Notes under the pieces: generated by a model
Database searches by the model: none
What the model was told of the DNA's origin: nothing
The model's input: the letters and a program-made list of their open reading frames with translations, nothing else
Program-made: the position numbers and the translations under genes
Shown: positions 1-7,623 of the stretch, piece after piece
Position numbering within the stretch: the stretch's first letter is position 1
Layout of the letters: each line of letters begins with the position of its first letter
Assembly (NCBI GenBank): GCA_910577465.1
Contig: CAJTMM010000029.1
Coordinates: forward strand, 1-30,278
Length of the DNA stretch: 30,278 nucleotides
Direction: 5' to 3'
Source of the DNA: an uncultured Muribaculaceae bacterium
GTDB lineage: Bacteria; Bacteroidota; Bacteroidia; Bacteroidales; Muribaculaceae

Positions 1-40
1 AGCAAGGACGAACAGTCCCGCCCGCGGCTCCCTTTTTTTG
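1..40. terminator. Possible tail of an upstream terminator
   Basis: A short GC-rich stretch contains a weak GGAC (6-9)/GTCC (15-18) pairing and is followed by seven T residues at 33-39. It could be the end of a terminator for a gene left of the window, but the stem is weak and partly out of view. No coding region is seen before 139. Confidence 0.2.
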
Positions 41-112
41 TACCCGTACACGCCACCCTGTATTATCTTCCGAGATTGTGCTTCAGCTATCCTATGTTTT
101 GGATGTTATTAG

Positions 113-120
113 TAAATTTG
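113..120 (+). promoter_or_regulatory. Bacteroidetes -7 element before the epimerase gene
   Basis: TAAATTTG matches the TAnnTTTG consensus perfectly and ends 18 bases before the ATG at 139. The only TTTG upstream (98-101) is 11 bases away, which is too close for a normal -33 element, so only the -7 box is supported. Transcription would start about 127. Confidence 0.5.
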
Positions 121-138
121 TGAAAAAATTAATTTGCT

Positions 139-1023
139 ATGAAGGTAACATTGTCTAATGATGTATTGACGGTAGTGATAGATTCGCACGGTGCGGAGTT
201 GCAGAGTATAATGAATAACCGTACGCGTCAGGAATATTTATGGCAGGGTGATAAGGCGTTTTGGGGACGTCGTTCACCGGTGCTGTTTCCTATAGTAGGA
301 GCTGTGTGGAATGGCGTGTTCAGGATGAACGGACAAGAATATCCAATGGGGCAGCACGGTTTTGCACGTGATAGCGAATTTGAGGTCATGCAGGATGTGG
401 CTGAAAATGAAGCTTGGTTTGCGCTTGAATCGTCGGAGCATACTCTTACTATGTTTCCCGGACAATTCCGTCTCGAAATAGGTTATGCCTTGCAGGGTGA
501 GCGTTTGAGTGTGATGTGGCGCGTGCGCAATATTGGAGATAAGGATTTGTGTTTTCAGATTGGTGCTCATCCGGCGTTTAATTATCCCGATTATTCATCT
601 GCTGATTCCGTTCATGGATATTTCAATATCGATGGTAGAGAACTTAAAGCGCAATTCATAGAGACTAAGGGGTGTGTCGGTGCGGTAGAAAGGGTAGTGA
701 AGCTTGATGAAGATGGTATCATGCCATTGAATGCACATACATTTTCAGATGATGCATTGATATTTGCTGAAGGGCAGGTGCGCAGGGTTTCTATGCTTGA
801 TAAAAATAAGGCTCCTTATCTTACTTTGTTGTTTAGTTCGCCTGTTGTGGGATTGTGGTCACCTCCTGCCGGCAATGCGCCTTTTGTGTGTATAGAGCCT
901 TGGTGGGGGCGATGCGACAGAGTGGGTTTCGCGGGCGATTTCAGCGAGCGTGAGTACGTGAATAGTATTGATCCCGGTGCTGAATTTGCTGCGGGATATG
1001 TGATAATAATAGATAATATTTAG
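139..1023 (+). CDS. Aldose 1-epimerase family protein (LacX-like)
   Basis: This 294-residue protein belongs to the galactose mutarotase-like superfamily, most like the LacX/YeaD-type aldose 1-epimerases that interconvert sugar anomers in the cytoplasm. Visible hallmarks are the QHGFARD segment with His73 and Arg77, the GAHPAFN segment with His144 as a candidate catalytic acid, and Glu253 in CIEPWWGR as a candidate base. There is no signal peptide, and the length is normal for the LacX group (about 290). A -7 promoter box lies just upstream. It stands alone: recA follows only after 359 bases of non-coding DNA. The exact sugar substrate cannot be read from the sequence. Confidence 0.88.
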   Translation: MKVTLSNDVLTVVIDSHGAELQSIMNNRTRQEYLWQGDKAFWGRRSPVLFPIVGAVWNGVFRMNGQEYPMGQHGFARDSEFEVMQDVAENEAWFALESSEHTLTMFPGQFRLEIGYALQGERLSVMWRVRNIGDKDLCFQIGAHPAFNYPDYSSADSVHGYFNIDGRELKAQFIETKGCVGAVERVVKLDEDGIMPLNAHTFSDDALIFAEGQVRRVSMLDKNKAPYLTLLFSSPVVGLWSPPAGNAPFVCIEPWWGRCDRVGFAGDFSEREYVNSIDPGAEFAAGYVIIIDNI

Positions 1024-1055
1024 CAGCCCATATTGCGGGTATATATAAAACCAAA

Positions 1056-1084
1056 CGAGGGGTCGTTGTCACAACGTCTCCTCG
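1056..1084 (+). terminator. Hairpin downstream of the epimerase gene
   Basis: An imperfect stem of 13 positions (one T/T mismatch, one G-T wobble) closes a TCA loop: CGAGGGGTCGTTG pairs with CAACGTCTCCTCG. It lies 33 bases after the epimerase stop codon. There is no T tract after it, so termination is plausible but not shown. It is the main structure in the 359-base non-coding stretch 1024-1382, which otherwise holds three -7-like boxes (1194-1201, 1263-1270, 1341-1348) and no credible gene. Confidence 0.35.
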
Positions 1085-1322
1085 CTTAGATAATAAACCA
1101 ATCATTATCACATTTCTTGCAATGGAAAAAGTAATTTTGCTATGTACTAGTAAAACATCGTAGGGACATAAATGTTCCGGTGTATGCTGTTTTTAACTTT
1201 GATTAACCAGACCATATTCTTTATTTGATGTGACATGTGTATGTGCCATTATCAAAAATGGTTATATTTGTAAATGATAACCACGGCGGAGTTTAGTGGT
1301 AATTAAGGATGGTGTGCATGGT

Positions 1323-1348
1323 TTTGGCACTAAAGTCATGTACCTTTG
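1323..1348 (+). promoter_or_regulatory. recA promoter
   Basis: TACCTTTG at 1341-1348 fits TAnnTTTG exactly. A TTTG at 1323-1326 precedes it by 14 bases, shorter than the 17-20 seen at other promoters in this window, so the -33 call is weaker than the -7 call. The predicted start near 1355 gives a leader of about 28 bases before the recA ATG at 1383. This placement is also why the longer in-frame ATG at 1296 is not used as the start. Confidence 0.6.
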
Positions 1349-1382
1349 TGTTATAAATAAGAATAAATTGAATAAAATATAT

Positions 1383-2570
1383 ATGGCAAAAAAAGAAACA
1401 ACTAAGAAGGGGGTTGAGATAGATCCTAAGAAAGCTAAGCTCAGCGCGCTTGGCGAGGCAATGGCACGCATTGAAAAGAATTATGGTAAGGGTGCCATAA
1501 TGAAGCTTGGTGATGAAAATGTAGAGGATGTGGAAGTGATTCCTACCGGATCGATCGGGCTCAACTGGGCGTTGGGTGTAGGAGGATTTCCGCGTGGCCG
1601 TATCATTGAGATTTTCGGTCCTGAATCGTCCGGTAAGACCACACTTGCCATTCACGCTATTGCCGAAGCCCAAAAAGCAGGTGGTATAGCTGCCATGATT
1701 GATGCTGAGCATGCATTTGACCGTTTCTATGCCGAAAAGCTCGGTGTAGATGTGAACAATCTTCTGATTTCTCAACCTGACAACGGTGAGCAGGCTCTTG
1801 AGATTGCGGAACAGCTTATCCGCTCGGCTGCCGTTGATCTTATAGTGGTGGACTCTGTTGCCGCACTTACGCCCAAGAATGAGATTGAGGGTGATATGGG
1901 TGACCGTAATGTGGGTCTGCAGGCGCGTTTGATGTCGCAGGCTATGCGTAAACTTACAGGTGCCATTTCACGCACCAATACAACCTGTATATTCATCAAT
2001 CAGCTTCGTGAAAAGATTGGTGTGATGTTTGGACCGTCGGAAACGACCACGGGCGGTAATGCGTTGAAGTTCTATGCTTCGGTCCGTATAGATATACGTT
2101 CAAGCTCCTCGATCAAGGATGGCGATGATGTATATGGCCGTCACACGAAAGTGAAGGTGGTAAAGAATAAGGTGGCTCCACCTTTCAAGCGTGCGGAATT
2201 TGATATTATGTTTGGTGAGGGTATCTCGCGTAGCAGTGAAATTATAGACCTCGGTGTGGATTACGATATCATTAACAAGAGCGGTTCGTGGTTCAGCTAC
2301 AATGGTACTAAACTTGCACAAGGACGTGATGCCGCCAAGAGGGTGATTCAAGACAATCCTGAGCTTGCCGAAGAACTCGAAGCTAAAATCATGGAAGCCA
2401 TGAATAATCCCGAGTCTAAGAAGAAAGCCGGTAAGGGTAAAGGAAAAGGCAAGGATAAGAATTCTGCCAAGAATGAAGATGATGAACCGGTAGCAAAACC
2501 GGAAGCCGACCTTGATGATCTGGATTTTGACGATGATTTACCTGATGATTTTTCTATAGAGGAAGATTGA
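1383..2570 (+). CDS. recA: Recombinase RecA
   Basis: RecA is the DNA strand-exchange ATPase of homologous recombination and, in bacteria with an SOS response, the co-protease for LexA. With the start at 1383 (MAKKETTKKG) it is 395 residues. Walker A is GPESSGKT (79-86), Walker B lies in LIVVDSVAAL, and the L2/DNA-binding segment follows NQLREKIGVMFG. The core ends near residue 345. It is followed by a Lys/Gly-rich linker and a strongly acidic tail (DDLDFDDDLPDD), a layout familiar in Bacteroidetes RecA. A longer frame opens at 1296, but its first 29 residues are not RecA-like and lie upstream of or across the predicted promoter. A hairpin terminator follows, so it is probably monocistronic. 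No LexA-type operator was recognised. Confidence 0.98.
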   Translation: MAKKETTKKGVEIDPKKAKLSALGEAMARIEKNYGKGAIMKLGDENVEDVEVIPTGSIGLNWALGVGGFPRGRIIEIFGPESSGKTTLAIHAIAEAQKAGGIAAMIDAEHAFDRFYAEKLGVDVNNLLISQPDNGEQALEIAEQLIRSAAVDLIVVDSVAALTPKNEIEGDMGDRNVGLQARLMSQAMRKLTGAISRTNTTCIFINQLREKIGVMFGPSETTTGGNALKFYASVRIDIRSSSSIKDGDDVYGRHTKVKVVKNKVAPPFKRAEFDIMFGEGISRSSEIIDLGVDYDIINKSGSWFSYNGTKLAQGRDAAKRVIQDNPELAEELEAKIMEAMNNPESKKKAGKGKGKGKDKNSAKNEDDEPVAKPEADLDDLDFDDDLPDDFSIEED

Positions 2571-2603
2571 CGCATACGCTGAGGATTCAGCGATTGGTAT
2601 TTT

Positions 2604-2646
2604 GCAACTGCATGTCTGATTTGAGTCAGCGTGCAGTTGCTTTTTT
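2604..2646 (+). terminator. recA terminator
   Basis: A perfect 9-bp stem (GCAACTGCA 2604-2612 with TGCAGTTGC 2632-2640) is followed directly by TTTTTT (2641-2646). The 19-base loop contains further partial pairing. It lies 34 bases after the recA stop codon and is a standard intrinsic terminator. Confidence 0.9.
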
Positions 2647-2667
2647 GTCTCTATTGTGTGACATAAG

Positions 2668-2802
2668 TGTTACATTATGGCTTGAAGTTGTTACAAATGC
2701 TGTTGCTGTGTGCGTTTCGCAACATTATGTTGCGAAATTGTAACAAGATATTGTATGGATATAATGTATTGATTAATAATGCTGTGTGTTATATTGTAAC
2801 AA
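2668..2802. promoter_or_regulatory. Nested palindromes upstream of the first C10 peptidase, candidate operators
   Basis: A perfect 10-bp inverted repeat (TTTCGCAACA 2715-2724, TGTTGCGAAA 2728-2737, spacer TTA) is flanked by TTGTTACAA (2688-2696) and its reverse complement TTGTAACAA (2738-2746). A second TTGTAACAA lies at 2794-2802 and a related GTGTTACAT at 2668-2676. These lie 39 or more bases before the -33 box of the peptidase promoter. The 351-base gap 2571-2921 holds the recA terminator, these elements and the promoter, with no gene. An operator role is inferred. There is no T tract, so the structure is not a terminator. Confidence 0.45.
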
Positions 2803-2840
2803 ACTTGTAATCATATTAACATATTTTAATTTGTAAATAA

Positions 2841-2869
2841 TTTGGATAATTAAAAACTACGTAACTTTG
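2841..2869 (+). promoter_or_regulatory. Promoter of the first C10 peptidase gene
   Basis: TTTG (2841-2844) and TAACTTTG (2862-2869) match the Bacteroidetes -33 and -7 boxes, 17 bases apart. The start is expected near 2876, leaving a leader of about 46 bases before the ATG at 2922. This is one of the best promoters in the window. Confidence 0.8.
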
Positions 2870-2921
2870 CATCGTCAACGACAACGAACTATTTATTTAC
2901 AAATACCTAAAACATCATATT

Positions 2922-5000
2922 ATGCGTCGATTTTCATTCATCATGTTGTGTGTAGCTATGTTCTGCCAAAATGTTGTGGCACGTCAGTTAACTGCTGAAG
3001 AGGCTTTTGATAATGCAATGTTGCAATATTCCATGAAAGCCCCCAAGGCGGCTATTCGCACAATGTCGAGCGTGATGACCGCAAGTCAGCCCACGCTATC
3101 TTATACGGTGGAAACCGATGACACACCTACGGTATATGTGTTCACGCAAAAGAAGGGTGGCTATTGGATCGTGGCTGCAAATGACGCTGTTTCCAACAGT
3201 TTGCTCGGTTATACTGATACCGGTGTATTCGATGCCGATAATATTCCCGGAAATGTGGAGTGGGTGTTGAATCAATACGGTAAGCAGGTGGCTCATGCCG
3301 CATCTATGGAGAATGTGGCTGCATCGGATGACGACCAAGAGTTGAGCCAATATGATGTTGCGCGAAATCGTAAGCAGATAGAGCCTATTATAACAACAAA
3401 ATGGGGTCAGACTTATCCCTATAACCTGTATACCCCAGTTGTTGACGGTTACCAGTGTCCTACCGGATGCGTTGCAACAGCTATGGCTCAGGTGATGTAC
3501 AATTTTAAATATCCTGTTTCCGGAACCGGTAAAAATACAGTGTCATTGTCAGGTACTAAATATACATTGAACTTCGACGAGGTTGTGTTTGATTGGGATG
3601 CCATAGACGCCGCTGCCGGACGTGCCAATACATCAAGCAGTTCCGACGCTATATCCAATCTGATGTATGCATGTGGAATAGCGACCGGTATGAGATATAC
3701 TCCCTCTGCCAGCAGCAGCAATTACCTTACTGCTTCACGTGCCATGGTGAAATATTTCGGTTATGACAATGGTATGGCATGTCTGAGTCGTGATTTTTTC
3801 ACCGCTGATGAGTGGTCGGATATAGTATATAATGAGCTTGCAGAGGGTCGCCCCGTGATGTATTCCGGTTCAAGTCCTGCAGAGGGTGGACATGCATTTA
3901 TATGCGACGGGTACGATGGTGACAACTATTTTCATGTCAACTGGGGTTGGGACGGTACTTACAATGGCTATTTCCTGCTTTCGGTACTCGACCCCAAAGG
4001 AAATAATGCAGGTTTTGCTTATAATGAAAGCATCATAGTGGGTATACAGCCTGCGCGGGAAAATTCAGAGGTTCGTCCTGTAGTGCAATTTGTCTCGGAG
4101 CTTACATTCGATGCTGCTTCTTATACCCGTACAGCTAATGGTTCCGTTACCTTTAAAGATGCACGTGGAATATTCAATCAGAGTGTGGGAGCAGCCACGT
4201 TTGTTTTCGGAGCACGTCTGGTTGATGCTGACGGCAACGAGCGCTTTGTAGAGTCAAAAAGTTCATTGAAACTTCTTGCCGGTCAGGCATTCAGAACTTA
4301 CACGGTGCCTATGAGCCAATTCCCCACCGAAGGACGCTGGACTGTGATTCCTGCCGTGAAAACTGAGTCAGGTGTGTGGTATGATTGCTTTATAAAACGC
4401 GATATGGAATATGCCTATGTGCTTGATGCCACTGAGTCGGAACTGAAATTCACCCCACTTTCAGAGGTTAAGAAAAATGATTTAGTGGACCGCGATGGTG
4501 TTACTGTGGCTGAATTCGAACTGCCCACCAAGATGACTTATACATACGGTATGGAAATCAAGGCTGTGGTAAATAATCTTTCAGAAAAGGAATGTACCAA
4601 AATCTTCACTCCCGTACTTAAACGCGACAATCAGATTGTAGCCACCGGTTCGGATTTGACATTCGATGTTGCAGGAAACAGCACACAGACAGTAGACTGG
4701 CGCACTTATCTACAGAATAGCGTGGATGCAGGTACCTATCAGGTTGCCATCATCAATCGCTATGGTAAGCAGGTGAGCAATGAGCTTACACTTGAAGTGG
4801 AATTGCCTACAGCGGGTATTGAAGACCTGAATGTCGATGACAATGCTGAGATTGTTAAAACTGAAGTGTTCAATATAAACGGACAATTTGTACTAACCTA
4901 TGAAAACGCCCAAGAAGCAAATCTGCAACCGGGCATGTATGTACTGCGCCATACCATGGCCGACGGCAGCACTAAGACGGAAAAAGTGATGCGTCGTTGA
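2922..5000 (+). CDS. Secreted C10 family cysteine peptidase (streptopain-like) with type IX-like tail
   Basis: This 692-residue predicted secreted cysteine protease is related to streptopain/SpeB (MEROPS C10) and to the Bacteroides Bfp enzymes. Residues 1-20 form a signal peptide, followed by a Spi-type inhibitory propeptide (about 22-125) that must be removed for activity. The mature catalytic domain has nucleophile Cys183 in CPTGCVATAMAQ, catalytic His324 in GGHAFICDGY, and Asn340 with Trp341/Trp343 in HVNWGWDG. Beta-rich modules follow (about 380-620). The last 65 residues (FNINGQFV, LQPGMYVLR, ending KVMRR) look like a type A C-terminal sorting domain of the type IX secretion system, which would place the enzyme outside or on the cell. 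It has its own promoter, and a terminator separates it from its paralogue. Its substrate is unknown. Confidence 0.93.
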   Translation: MRRFSFIMLCVAMFCQNVVARQLTAEEAFDNAMLQYSMKAPKAAIRTMSSVMTASQPTLSYTVETDDTPTVYVFTQKKGGYWIVAANDAVSNSLLGYTDTGVFDADNIPGNVEWVLNQYGKQVAHAASMENVAASDDDQELSQYDVARNRKQIEPIITTKWGQTYPYNLYTPVVDGYQCPTGCVATAMAQVMYNFKYPVSGTGKNTVSLSGTKYTLNFDEVVFDWDAIDAAAGRANTSSSSDAISNLMYACGIATGMRYTPSASSSNYLTASRAMVKYFGYDNGMACLSRDFFTADEWSDIVYNELAEGRPVMYSGSSPAEGGHAFICDGYDGDNYFHVNWGWDGTYNGYFLLSVLDPKGNNAGFAYNESIIVGIQPARENSEVRPVVQFVSELTFDAASYTRTANGSVTFKDARGIFNQSVGAATFVFGARLVDADGNERFVESKSSLKLLAGQAFRTYTVPMSQFPTEGRWTVIPAVKTESGVWYDCFIKRDMEYAYVLDATESELKFTPLSEVKKNDLVDRDGVTVAEFELPTKMTYTYGMEIKAVVNNLSEKECTKIFTPVLKRDNQIVATGSDLTFDVAGNSTQTVDWRTYLQNSVDAGTYQVAIINRYGKQVSNELTLEVELPTAGIEDLNVDDNAEIVKTEVFNINGQFVLTYENAQEANLQPGMYVLRHTMADGSTKTEKVMRR

Positions 5001-5034
5001 TTCCTACAGAACCAAACAGTACGGTCTAAGTGTT

Positions 5035-5074
5035 ATAGTGTCAGAGCGATGTAAGTTCTGACACTATATTTTTT
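5035..5074 (+). terminator. Terminator between the two C10 peptidase genes
   Basis: A perfect 11-bp stem (ATAGTGTCAGA 5035-5045 with TCTGACACTAT 5057-5067) with an 11-base loop is followed by A then TTTTTT (5069-5074). It lies 34 bases after the first peptidase stop and 23 bases before the second peptidase ATG. No perfect TAnnTTTG lies in the remaining gap, so the second gene may depend on read-through, or on a poorer promoter overlapping the T tract (TATTTTTTG). Confidence 0.88.
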
Positions 5075-5097
5075 GTAACGTACAACTATTTTCTATT

Positions 5098-7557
5098 ATG
5101 AGAAGACATCTCCTGACCTTGTCCGTGGTGTTTGCGGGCACGTTGATAGGTGCTGCACGCCAGCTGTCGCCCGCTGAAGCCATGAGCCGGGTGGAATTGC
5201 AGACGCCGAGTATGAAACCTTTGGCTGTGTCTTCGAAGTCGGAGCCGAAGCTAAAATATACGTTGAGCGAAGACGATATCAATACGTTGTATGTGTTTAG
5301 TTGCGGAACCGATGGCGGATTCCTTGTGGTGCCTGCCGACGATGTTGTAGACAGGACTCTTTTAGGCTATTCCGATAACGGTACCTTTGATTCCGTCAAT
5401 ATTCCCGAGAACCTGCAATGGTGGCTTATGCAATATAGCGAGGAGATTGCCGCGATGGTAAACAATGGTGGTGAATCCCAACGTGCCGGTGTGCGCGAGT
5501 CATCTGTTGCCCGGGCTGATATAGAGCCTATTGTTAAGACTTTGTGGAATCAGGAGGCGCCGTACAATGACTTATGTCCTGTGGTGGATGGTGTGCGCTG
5601 CCCTACCGGATGTGTTGCCACAGCCATGGCACAGGCTATGAATGTGTTTCAGTGGCCTGAACGAGGGATAGGGTCACATTCCTATAAACCGGTTGATGTC
5701 GGTACGACACTTTCGGTTGATTTCTCTGCCACAACGTATGAATGGGACAAGATGGAAGATGTGTACACGTCATCGAGTTCCGAAGAATCCAAGGCGGCTG
5801 TGGCGACATTGATGTACAGCTGCGGTGTTGCCATAAGTATGAATTATCACCCGAACAGCAGCGGTGGCAACTATATTACGGCATCGCGCGTGCTGGTCGA
5901 TAATTTCAATTACGATAAGTCATTACGCTGTCTGGGGCGCGATTATTTCGAACTCGACGAGTGGATTGATATGATTTATGCTGAATTGGATGCCGGCAGA
6001 CCTGTGCTTTACGGTGGTACCAGTACCTTAGGCGGTCATGCCTTTGTGTGCGACGGTTACCGGGAAGGCGATTATTTTCATATCAATTGGGGCTGGGGTG
6101 GTACCAGTAACGGGTATTTCCTCATCACGGCTCTGAATCCTGAGGAACAGGGTGTAGGTGGTAGTTCGGGTGGATTCAATATCGGCCAGACTATGGTAAT
6201 AGGACTTCAACCACCGGTTGAAGGTTCGGAAATAATTCCGGTAGTGGAATTTGTGAGTGATTTTTCAGTTCAATCACCTACTTACGACCGTGCGGCAATT
6301 CAAGATGTCACATTCTACGATCCACGAGGAATATTCAATCAGTCGGTTGGTAAGGTCGATATGACATTTGGTGTAAAACTTACCGATGAGTCGGGAGCTG
6401 TGACTTATGTTCCGGCTACAGAGTCCATGGACTTGCTTGCAGGTCAGGCAATACGGCGTTATAGTGTACCGGCTGCCGACTTTCCGCAGTCGGGTAAATA
6501 TGTGGTGACACCGGCGGTGAAGAGTAGCGGTGTGTGGACTGATGCCTGTGTGAAGATGTCCAATGTACGTTCGCTCGCGCTTGATGCATCGGCGTCGGAA
6601 CTGAAGTTTTCCGCTACAGCCGAACCTGCCATCAAGGTCACAGATTTCACGCTTGATACACCGCTTTATCCCGGAAAAGAATTTAAGATAACTGCTGTGC
6701 TTACCAATGTAGGCGGTGTGGAGTACTATGAAACCGTGGAACCTGTTCTGCTCAAGGATGATGAAGAGATAGCTCAAGGTACGCCTATAGCAGTGGAACT
6801 TATGGCGGATGATTCTAAAGAATTCGTATGGGTAGGTACTTTTCCGTCATCCCTTGCCACCGGTGAGTATGTGCTTCATCTTGTGGATTCCTCCGGTAAA
6901 GGAATGAGCGAAGGTATTCCGGTTACGGTAGAAACCGCTCCGACGGAGACAGCGGCTGTTACTGCATCATCAATGTTTGTGGGTGCTACCGGTCAAGGTC
7001 TGGTGGAGTCGGAACCGGCGGAAATATCGCTTGCCGATTTTAAAGCAGAGGTGACATTGAATTGTACCGCAGGATATTTTGCCCATAATATCAAGGGATA
7101 TATTTATTATGCCGCCAATCAAGGAGTGAAAACTTTCGACGGTACATTCGTCGGCATTAAGTCGGGGCAGAATACTACCGTGTCGTTCCAGGAGGATTTG
7201 TCGGATCTTGAGGTTGGGCATACATATATATTCGTACCGTGGGCGGATGATTACGGTCAATTGGGTAATCCCATGTATTTCCGGGCTTCAGGTACATCGG
7301 CGGTCGATGACATTGTGTCGGATATCGAAGTCACACTTTCGCCTAATCCCGCATACGATATGGTTTGCATAACTTCCTGTTCGGCTATTCAAGTGGTATC
7401 GGTTTACTCTATCTCTGGTGCTCAGGTAATGCGGATGGCAGGTGACGGGAATGATTCCATGACATTTACGGTAGCTTCGCTTCCTTCGGGAATATATATG
7501 GTGCGAGTGGTCGCCGATGATAATATTGTGAAAACGTTGCGCTTATTGAAGCGTTGA
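5098..7557 (+). CDS. Second secreted C10 family cysteine peptidase, tandem paralogue
   Basis: This 819-residue paralogue has the same layout as the preceding gene: signal peptide (about 1-20), Spi-like propeptide, and catalytic domain with Cys172 (CPTGCVATAMAQ), His314 (GGHAFVCDGY), Asn330 and Trp331/Trp333 (HINWGWGG). It is longer because it carries an extra beta-sandwich-like segment (about 620-735) before the C-terminal tail. The tail (SPNPAYDMVCI, VYSISGAQV, LPSGIYMVRV, LRLLKR) is a more typical type IX sorting domain than that of its neighbour. All catalytic residues are intact in both copies, so neither is a decayed duplicate. The start at 5098 gives a clean signal peptide. The natural substrate and any partner inhibitor are not visible here. 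Confidence 0.93.
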   Translation: MRRHLLTLSVVFAGTLIGAARQLSPAEAMSRVELQTPSMKPLAVSSKSEPKLKYTLSEDDINTLYVFSCGTDGGFLVVPADDVVDRTLLGYSDNGTFDSVNIPENLQWWLMQYSEEIAAMVNNGGESQRAGVRESSVARADIEPIVKTLWNQEAPYNDLCPVVDGVRCPTGCVATAMAQAMNVFQWPERGIGSHSYKPVDVGTTLSVDFSATTYEWDKMEDVYTSSSSEESKAAVATLMYSCGVAISMNYHPNSSGGNYITASRVLVDNFNYDKSLRCLGRDYFELDEWIDMIYAELDAGRPVLYGGTSTLGGHAFVCDGYREGDYFHINWGWGGTSNGYFLITALNPEEQGVGGSSGGFNIGQTMVIGLQPPVEGSEIIPVVEFVSDFSVQSPTYDRAAIQDVTFYDPRGIFNQSVGKVDMTFGVKLTDESGAVTYVPATESMDLLAGQAIRRYSVPAADFPQSGKYVVTPAVKSSGVWTDACVKMSNVRSLALDASASELKFSATAEPAIKVTDFTLDTPLYPGKEFKITAVLTNVGGVEYYETVEPVLLKDDEEIAQGTPIAVELMADDSKEFVWVGTFPSSLATGEYVLHLVDSSGKGMSEGIPVTVETAPTETAAVTASSMFVGATGQGLVESEPAEISLADFKAEVTLNCTAGYFAHNIKGYIYYAANQGVKTFDGTFVGIKSGQNTTVSFQEDLSDLEVGHTYIFVPWADDYGQLGNPMYFRASGTSAVDDIVSDIEVTLSPNPAYDMVCITSCSAIQVVSVYSISGAQVMRMAGDGNDSMTFTVASLPSGIYMVRVVADDNIVKTLRLLKR

Positions 7558-7577
7558 TTCGGTTATTGATAAATGTG

Positions 7578-7617
7578 TTGGCTTCCATCGGCTTCCGTTG
7601 GGAGCCAATCGTTTTTA
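7578..7617 (+). terminator. Terminator after the second C10 peptidase gene
   Basis: TTGGCTTCC (7578-7586) pairs with GGGAGCCAA (7600-7608) with one G-T wobble, followed by TCGTTTTTA. It lies 20 bases after the peptidase stop codon and 6 bases before the end of the convergent DUF2851 gene, so it separates two converging transcripts. It mainly suits plus-strand termination. Confidence 0.8.
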
Positions 7618-7623
7618 TTGGGA

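Noticed and set aside
1296..1382. N-terminal extension of recA from the ATG at 1296
   Set aside because: The 29 extra residues are not RecA-like and span the predicted promoter, and the ATG at 1383 gives a normal RecA N-terminus.
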